Below, piece after piece: positions 57,786 through 64,000 of a stretch of DNA of 64,000 nucleotides. The notes beneath the pieces are model-generated. The model was given only the letters and a program-made list of their open reading frames with translations, was not told the origin of the DNA and ran no database searches. The position numbers and the translations under genes were made by a program. Source of the DNA: Blepharisma japonicum (Eukaryota > Ciliophora > Heterotrichea > Heterotrichida > Blepharismidae); assembly GCA_949751835.1 (NCBI GenBank), contig CATKHK010000002.1, positions 372,001 to 436,000 on the forward strand, in the 5' to 3' direction. Position 1 is the first letter of the stretch. The number at the start of each line of letters is the position of its first letter.

Positions 57786-59663
57786 TTAAGCTTTCTTTCT
57801 CCATAATAATCCTTCTAATCTCGCGCAAGGCATTTCAACAAATAAGAAGAGGAATAATGCAAATGCCCATGATGCAGCAGCTAGGAAAATAAAGTCTTTG
57901 AAGCAATATATTCCACTTAAGATCGCAGAGCCTTCCGAGTTACCATAAAAGATTGTAAGCAAGCCAATATGACCCAGAAATACTGCGAAGCTGAGCTTTC
58001 CTAATGGCTCCCAGAAGCTAAGTGATAATATTTTGGCAACAAATCTGAGCCTTCCAAAAAGAAGAGGTAATAAAATCATAGTCAGCCCTATAGTATATCC
58101 TAGTCTGCATGACCCTTGAAATACAGCATTTTCTCCATCTGTTCATATATAACTGTTTGTAATGTCATTATACACTTGCTTTTGAATTAAAATAAAAAAT
58201 AAAACTATAATCCATCCCATTAGAAAGCTAATAATTGCTCCAAACTTTGTATCTCTAATAATTTTAATTATTCCATTGCAAAAGGGATCTGGATAAGTGT
58301 CTTCTTCTTTAGTCACATAATTTTTGTAATATCTTAAATATATAAACCCAACCCATACTCCTAAAAAATAAGGTAAAAATCTTATATAAGGCTTGGTGTA
58401 ATACCAATTAAACCAAAGGTCAACATTCATTTTCGGATCTGCAACGTTCACATAGAAGTGATTTTCTGCAGCCAGAGAAATTCCGATTGCTAATCCAGCT
58501 ATAATCAGTAGGAAATTAATTATCCATGCCAGCCATTTTGCAGCATTATAATATAATATAATAAGTAATTGGCCTAGCCAGAAAAATTGCATGTCATTAG
58601 CTAAATACCACCCAACTCCAAAGCATCCATTGCCCCTGCCATTTGGAATAAAGTTGTTCAAAAAGAGGAAATTTGTCCACCAATATGAATCACATTGATT
58701 GTTAAGTCTTGCTGTAGTAGACCATAGTGGGCCATTTCCTAATGATATAATCACAAAGTTGTAAAAAATCATTAAGAATACATAAAGAGGAATTATTCTT
58801 AAATATCGATGGATATTTAAATATTTTCATCCATTCATCCCCAGATGCCCTCGTTTAGCTTCTAAAGTTTTTAATATTAAATATCCTGTAAGAAATCCTC
58901 CAATAAAGAAAAAAGAATCGACTGAATAATAGCCTCCGTACATAATTGCTACCCAGAGCTTAGAAGCAATATCTGGAGATTCCATTAGATTTGTAATCAC
59001 TTTAAAGTGGTAAAAAGTAAAAGCATGCCCAACAATAACCCAATTTATCATAAAAAATCTTAAAGAATCCAGTATTGCTAAATTATCACCTTTTTTTAAA
59101 ACTCTATGTTTCAATAACTGTGCATAATTTGAAGATAAAGAGCAGCAATTAAGCATTACAGCATATGTTGATGGTCTTTCATTTTTATCATTTAGCTTAT
59201 CATTAGAGCCTTTAGACAGATAACTTGCAGAAATACAAAATCCTACCCATGCTATTATAAAAGTAAGAGTTACCCACCCAGCTATGCTAAGAGGATTATC
59301 AAACCCAGATTGTACAGAGAGCTCAAAGTCACTATTTTCAGGATTATAGTTCAGCAATGAGAATACTGCTTGTTCAGTTTGGTTTTGTGAGCATTCTTGA
59401 GGCACACATAACCCCATGTATATTCTTCCTATAGTTTGATGACGTAATAGATAATAATTATCGTTTTGCCTTAGACAGCTTCTATAATGCCCCAAATCAT
59501 TTAGACCTTTCCCATTAAATAAAAACATTTCAACACTGTGAGGATAGTTATTCTTATTAAAAAGAGTAAGCATTGTCTGGTTAAATCGTTCCTCAATGGC
59601 TTCCATGCATTTTTGATTTGCCAAGCTGGCTCATATTCATGCAAACAAAATAATACTTTTCAT
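57786..59663 (-). CDS. Acyltransferase-3 family membrane protein, NRF-6/OACYL type (625 aa)
   Basis: The protein starts with a signal-like segment, MKSIILFAWIWASLA, containing two TGA Trp codons. The N-terminal lumenal domain (residues 15-120) has paired cysteines (LCVPQECSQNQ) like the NRF domain of nose-resistant-to-fluoxetine proteins. Then come about ten transmembrane helices with the acyltransferase-3 marks: NLAILDSLRFFMINWVIVGH (catalytic His), YSVDSFFFIGGFLTGYLILK and WYLANDMQFFWLGQLLII. Family members transfer acyl groups to membrane substrates. Two further TGA codons (MNGWKYLNI and YIWTDGEN) keep the frame open. Length 625 is typical of the fused form. Stop TAA. Confidence 0.88.
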
Positions 59664-60086
59664 TTATTGTAAAATTTTATGGAATGGAAAATATCGTAGA
59701 TTATTATTAAGCAATTATTGTGCTACTTTTCAATTCCCTCTACACATAAATTTATATATATTTAAAATGGAAAGTGGAGTTTTTAGATGTTAATGAGCAA
59801 TTGCTTTATTGAAAACAAGCAAACTACAAATGATATTTTTAGAATAAAATATTTGAATATCTATCTGGCTGTGATTATTTTTATAATTTTATAAAATCTA
59901 AATAATTCACACTAATATATTTTAATCATTAATATTAACAGCATTTCCCTTATAATAAATTTATTTTGTTTTGAAATTATAACCCTTTCCTTTTTTATAT
60001 CTGCTGAATTTCCTTTAAAGTGTATTTTCACTATTTTTTAAGTTACATTTCTTCATTCTAAGTAAAAATTAACTTAATTATTCAAT
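59664..60086. other. Divergent intergenic region, no gene
   Basis: These 423 bases are strongly A+T-rich and separate two divergent genes. No frame or RNA feature could be supported; both promoters are expected here. Confidence 0.35.
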
Positions 60087-61226
60087 ATGGAATCAGAAAA
60101 GTTTTCAAATCTCTCCAACCCTGAAGTTCTGTTAGGAATAAAAAGTCAGCATTCGTCCTCCAAAATGAGCGAATCCTCTGAGGAAGCCCAAATCAAGCCC
60201 CAATCTTCAGATAAACAATGGCAATGGGCATACCCTACAGTAGAAGGTATTCCTCCAAGTCCTCGTGGAGGTCACACAGCTACTTTAGTAGGTGCTTCTT
60301 TAGTGATTTTCGGAGGGCATTATTATGCAGGTAAAAAAGAAGGATTTGTCTATCTCAATGATACAATTGTATTAGACGTCAATGATAACCGCTGGTATAG
60401 GCCTCGCATAAACGGGACTCCTCCAGCTCCTCGATATGGCCACACTTCAGTTCTGGCCGGCTCTCGAGTGGTTTTATTTGGAGGAAGAGGTGCAAATTCA
60501 GCTCATTTTAGAGACCTTCATGCCTTGGACCCAGTCACAATGACATGGTATCAAGGCCCAGAAGGTGGAAATGCTCCAGGAGGACGACTTGATCATTCAG
60601 CTAACTTAGTAGGCTCTAAAATGTTTATATTTGGAGGATGGAACCAAGATATTTTTTATAATGATTTACATGTTCTAGATCTTGCATTAATGGCTTGAAC
60701 CCAACCAGAAACGTCAGGACCTTCCCCTTCTCCTAGAATGGGGCATGTTTCTGTTGTGGTTGGAACAAATATAGTGATTCAAGGAGGATTTTATTTTGAC
60801 CCCAAAAAGCATGAAGATGGAGGTTTGAGGATGGGAAGTATGCTGAAAGAATGCTATTTAAATGATCTTAGGGTACTTGATACTGAAACTCTGGTATGAA
60901 GCAGACTTAGAGTCTCGGGAACACCACCTTTTCCATGCTATGGCCATACCATGGATATTTCAGGGTCTAATATTATTGTTTTTGGAGGATATGGAGCTTT
61001 TCAGAAAGGAACAGAAACAAAGTGTGATTATTTTGTGGATTTAAATACAGACACAATGACTTGAAATAGAGGAAATTATATTGGAACCCCTCCACCTCCA
61101 AGGCATGGACACACTTCGACACCAATTGGCCCACATGTTTTAATATTTGGAGGGTGGGAATCCACAAAAGCAATGAATGATGTGGTTGTGATAAGAGAAA
61201 TATCTGATGCAAAAGATGCAAAATAA
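60087..61226 (+). CDS. Six-motif kelch-repeat protein (379 aa)
   Basis: The protein contains six kelch motifs: PRGGHTATLVGASLVIFGG (about residue 58), PRYGHTSVLAGSRVVLFGG (114), GGRLDHSANLVGSKMFIFGG (167), PRMGHVSVVVGTNIVIQGG (216), CYGHTMDISGSNIIVFGG (284) and PRHGHTSTPIGPHVLIFGG (338). Most pair with LND-type and W-ending strands, forming a beta propeller. Three TGA codons are Trp at propeller positions (LMAWTQP, LVWSRLR and MTWNRG). There is no BTB, F-box or other partner domain, only a Ser-rich N-terminal leader of about 45 residues. Kelch-only proteins act as scaffolds; the target is unknown. TAA stop. Confidence 0.88.
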
Positions 61227-61456
61227 GTAATATTTAAAACTCTATTCAAAAAATTATTTTAAATTATAAAAAAATCAATTGCTATATTAAAACTAGGTTA
61301 TAAAAAAATTGCGTTCAGAATTAAATAATATTCATAAATAAACTTGCTTTAAGTCTAAATTATAATAAGCTACTTGTCTGTTTTTCACAGTCATATGACG
61401 AATTGAATAATTTCACTTGAGTGACTGTTAAAAATGGCAATAAATATTACTCTATA

Positions 61457-62557
61457 ATGACTTCTAATCCATTGCAGTTAATTGAACAGCTAGGGAGATT
61501 AAGAAATTCTCAAAACAATGAGAATAAAATGAATCCTCCTATAACAAAGCAAGTGCAAAGCGATTTTGGATTAAAAGAATTGATGAAAAGCTTGTCGAAT
61601 GAAAAAACTCCAGAGAAAAATAACAAATACCTTGACGTACCAAATCCCAAAGAAAACAATAAAATTTGGCAAGAATTGCTCAAATCAACTGGCTTGAAAT
61701 CAGAATCACAACCTAAGGATTTAATTTCGCCAAATAAAGAAACTCTAGCTTCATCTAAAGCAGATGAAGCAAGGTCCATGACCCCTACACCTATGAAATA
61801 TGATCAAACACCCCCAAAACTGCCAGAAAGATCTATTAAATCAAAAAGCAAATCCCCAATAAGAACTATCGATTTTGTCCCTTCTATTTCTGAAAAATCT
61901 AAAACCCTAGCAAAAAAGCATGGACAAACTCAAGAAAGGCTGCTTAATCATACTATAAAAACCATAACAATAAGGCCAAATAATACAAGTCCATGCCAAT
62001 TTAAGCCTAAGCTTAACCCAAACTCTGTCAAAATGGACAAGGCGATCCATAAATCTAAGCACGATAGATGGGAAACCTTGTATAAGCTCGATTCTCAAAA
62101 GAAAGAAAAATGAGAAAAAATAAGAAAAAATGCTCAGGATATTGCTGATGCTATTGAAGAGAAAGAATGCACCTTTGCTCCCAGTATTAGCTGTTCTGCA
62201 ATAAAAACACCAAAAACTAGAAAGACATGGGATAGGCTGCATAATTGACAAAAATTCAAAGATCAAAAATTAGAAAGGATAAGAGAAGAGAAGAAAGACA
62301 AAGAATTACTTGGATGCACGTTTACACCAAAAATAAGAGATCTTTCACCTTCTTATGAAGATGACACATTGTCAAGAATAAAAGGAATAGGGAGATATTT
62401 TGAGCGGCAAGCCCAATCCAAAGCATCAAAAGTTGGAGTTTCATTTGACTCAGGGAATTATGAATCTACTTTTTATACTCACAGAGATTTGTCCCCAAGC
62501 GAATACACTCAAGCTATAGGAACCCTGCGTGGCGAGCTTCGCTCTATTCTGATGTAA
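61457..62557 (+). CDS. Unknown protein with three C-x-F-x-P repeats (366 aa)
   Basis: The basic, Ser-rich protein has three copies of a short motif: CQFKPKLNP (about residue 180), CTFAPSIS (237) and CTFTPKIRD (287). Each is followed by an R-W/T-W-x-x-L helix and a lysine-rich stretch, for example DRWETLYKLDSQKKEK and KTWDRLHNWQKFKDQ, giving a repeating unit of about 50-55 residues. Such C-x-F-x-P-x-[IL] repeats are common in ciliate and other protist proteins of unknown role. Two TGA codons are Trp. The frame is open upstream, but the first ATG is at 61457. Stop TAA, only 30 bases before the next gene's ATG. Confidence 0.65.
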
Positions 62558-62587
62558 TTCATTTTATTACTAATATATTTTTCTGTT

Positions 62588-63340
62588 ATGGATAATAATT
62601 CGCAAACATCCTTCTCCAGTTTCTTTTCTGGTAAGAAACCCAAATGTGCTCACTGTCCAAAAGAAAGCAGTATTATTTGCTTCTGATGCAAAACTGACAT
62701 ATGTGAATATCATGGCTGCAAAAGATATATTAAAAAGAAAAATATTGTTATTTGCAATCATTGTTTTTATTCTGACCTTTATAGCTCGATAACGGAAAAA
62801 TTTGAGTTGACGAAGTCTGAGTTTTGCAGTGACTTGAAAAAGATAAATAAGGAAAATATGCAGCTTAAAAAAGAAATAGAAATAAATGAAAAATTGTGTG
62901 AATCATTGAAGGAAAAAGTGGAGATGAATGATTATGTCAATAATGAAACTTCTAGGAAACTAATGGAGACTATAAGAGTTAATGAATTGGTGATAAGTGG
63001 ATCTAAGCAAACACTTAAAAGCCTTACAGAATCACTTGAAAAGCAAAAAGAATGCAATTTGAAATTTAGAGAGAAAATAAATTGTACAAATAATGCAGCT
63101 GAAATGGTAGAAAGCGAAATCAAAATTTTATCTGAACAGAAGCATCAAGTTGCTATGCACGTCAATACACTTAATAAGTTATTGAGCGCAAGTGGCCCTG
63201 CTGAAAGAATTGCTGGCATTCTTTGTGAAAAATGCAAAAAAAGGTTATTTGGTTCTGCAAATCTTGCTAGGCGTTCATTTCTAGAATCAAATGATAAAAA
63301 TTCTGAAAAAGCATCATGTATAAGCTGCTCCTTACTATAA
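62588..63340 (+). CDS. Zinc-binding coiled-coil protein with CaaX-like end (250 aa)
   Basis: The N-terminal region (about residues 20-67) is rich in Cys and His in pairs: KCAHCPKESSIICFWCKTD, then CEYHGC and ICNHCF. The order suggests a FYVE/RING/B-box-like zinc module, although I cannot assign the class. A TGA supplies the Trp in ICFWC. Residues 75-200 are coiled coil. Near the end CEKCKKR adds another Cys pair, and the protein finishes CISCSLL before TAA. CSLL fits a CaaX prenylation box with an upstream Cys for palmitoylation. Membrane-attached zinc protein is the inference. The ATG at 62588 lies 30 bases after the preceding stop. Confidence 0.65.
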
Positions 63341-63378
63341 ATGTCAAATGTAATTTATTCTATTTATATTGACTGAAT

Positions 63379-64000
63379 TTATTTCATATATCTTGCGCGC
63401 AACGGGCCTAGTTGACTCGTCCTTCTTTCCTTTTGTACTTTTCTGTCAAGAGCATCTCTTAACTGATTGACTTTTTGTATTGTCTTCATATTTCCTTCTT
63501 TCTGCTCAGCCATAGCTTTGAGATTCTGCAAGCTTTCTTTATAATGGCTTGTTTCTTCTGAAAATTCACTACAGACAGCTCTTGCCAATTCACTGCTCAT
63601 TTGTGTCTTGCATGTTACATGGCATAAGAAATCTTCTTTTGAGCCACAATCTCCTACAGATCTATTTGAATCTGTGGACTCTTCATTACTACTAATACTA
63701 TATGCAGATGGAAATGATGAACTCCTTTCTGCATCATTTCCAATGGACTTAATTTTATAAACACTACGTTTACAATCTACCCTTTTGTACCCAAGCCTAT
63801 TAGTTATCAGTGGAGTTTTCACTGATGAATATTCAACATAAGTTGTTTCTCCTTCTATTCGGATTGTGCATGCAGTTGCTAAATCAACTGGCTTACCTCT
63901 TTCACTAGGGAAAGAAAATCAGAATAAATAGTGTTTCAAAAATTCGTACTCTTTGATGATTTCGTAGCCAGAAATATAAGTGTCCCATTTTAGTCTTAGT
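63379..64000 (-). CDS. Unknown protein, C-terminal part, cut by the window edge
   Basis: The frame is open from the right edge to TAA at 63379 and uses one TGA as Trp (HYLFWFSFPSE). About 207 residues are visible. The part nearest the edge reads like a folded domain (LRLKWDTYISGYEIIKEYEF, TACTIRIEGETTYVEYSSV), then comes a Ser-rich segment and a final charged helix (NMKTIQKVNQLRDALDRKVQ). The start lies outside the window, so no family is assigned. A short GT..AG stretch within is in frame and need not be an intron. It is convergent with the preceding gene. Confidence 0.6.

Noticed and set aside
61395-61456. Short ATG frame upstream of the C-x-F-x-P gene
   Set aside because: It encodes only 20 residues (MTNWIISLEWLLKM...) and is most likely part of the leader. 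An upstream regulatory frame cannot be excluded.
63879-63900. GT..AG stretch inside the last gene as a possible intron
   Set aside because: It is 18 bases long, reads through in frame as protein-like sequence (ERGKPVDLATAC), and removal is not needed.
891-63938. Many genes look like pseudogenes with premature TGA stops
   Set aside because: The breaks are always TGA, never TAA or TAG or a shift, and they fall on conserved Trp positions. Reassigned UGA explains all of them.
1-64000. Telomere repeats, transposons, virus-like elements or interrupted germline segments
   Set aside because: I saw no telomere repeat arrays, no terminal repeats with transposase or polymerase motifs, and no genes interrupted by noncoding DNA except the four tiny introns.

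Overview
The window looks like macronuclear DNA of a heterotrich ciliate, most likely Blepharisma or a close relative. Three observations support this. (1) In-frame TGA must be read as tryptophan: many conserved genes are broken only by TGA, and the broken codon falls on a family Trp (for example GKVW in kinases and HHCKWVNNCVG in a DHHC enzyme). No gene assigned here ends in TGA; all end in TAA or TAG. (2) The only introns I can support are 15 or 16 bases long with GT..AG ends (36315-36330, 37735-37749, 41922-41937, 53841-53855). (3) The DNA is A+T-rich and very gene-dense, with short intergenic gaps and many cilium and cytoskeleton genes. I see no transposon, virus-like element, rRNA, convincing tRNA, telomere repeat or sign of unexcised germline DNA.

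Layout. 1-8.6 kb: N-terminal part of a CCR4-NOT subunit 3/5, a TPR/IQ protein, coiled-coil proteins, a TTC29-like axonemal TPR protein and a small secreted protein. 9-16.1 kb: a zinc-finger protein, dynein light intermediate chain, and a 1677-residue CCDC17-like protein. 16.1-25.4 kb: a possible small broken frame, a TPX2-like protein, two paralogous MGN-starting AGC kinases flanking an antisense HEATR6 gene, and a CCP5/AGBL5 tubulin carboxypeptidase. 25.5-34.7 kb: an EHBP1-like NT-C2 protein with a CaaX end, a RUS-family protein, splicing factor SYF1, a myristoylation-type protein and a Hook-interacting FHIP protein. 34.8-44.6 kb: a possible cyclin-fold protein, a tiny LYR-motif gene, a GCKIII/MST kinase, a P4-ATPase flippase, a CAMK-like kinase and a CLN3 homologue. 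44.6-51.8 kb: several unknown proteins, C1D and glycogen phosphorylase. 51.8-52.7 kb: the largest gap without a gene, holding possible RNA structures. 52.7-64 kb: a small membrane protein, a DHHC palmitoyltransferase, a PI-PLC X-domain protein, an Sfi1-like tail-anchored protein, an acyltransferase-3 protein, a kelch protein and three less familiar genes, the last running off the right edge.

There is no operon logic. The genes are independent eukaryotic units on both strands. The recurring theme is microtubules and membranes: dynein and Hook adaptor (DLIC, FHIP), tubulin editing (AGBL5), spindle or basal body (TPX2, Sfi1-like), axoneme (TTC29-like, CCDC17-like) and lipid handling (flippase, acyltransferase, PLC-X, DHHC). 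All coordinates below use TGA=Trp, and starts are the first plausible ATG. Identifications rest on recognising protein families by eye; no search was run.
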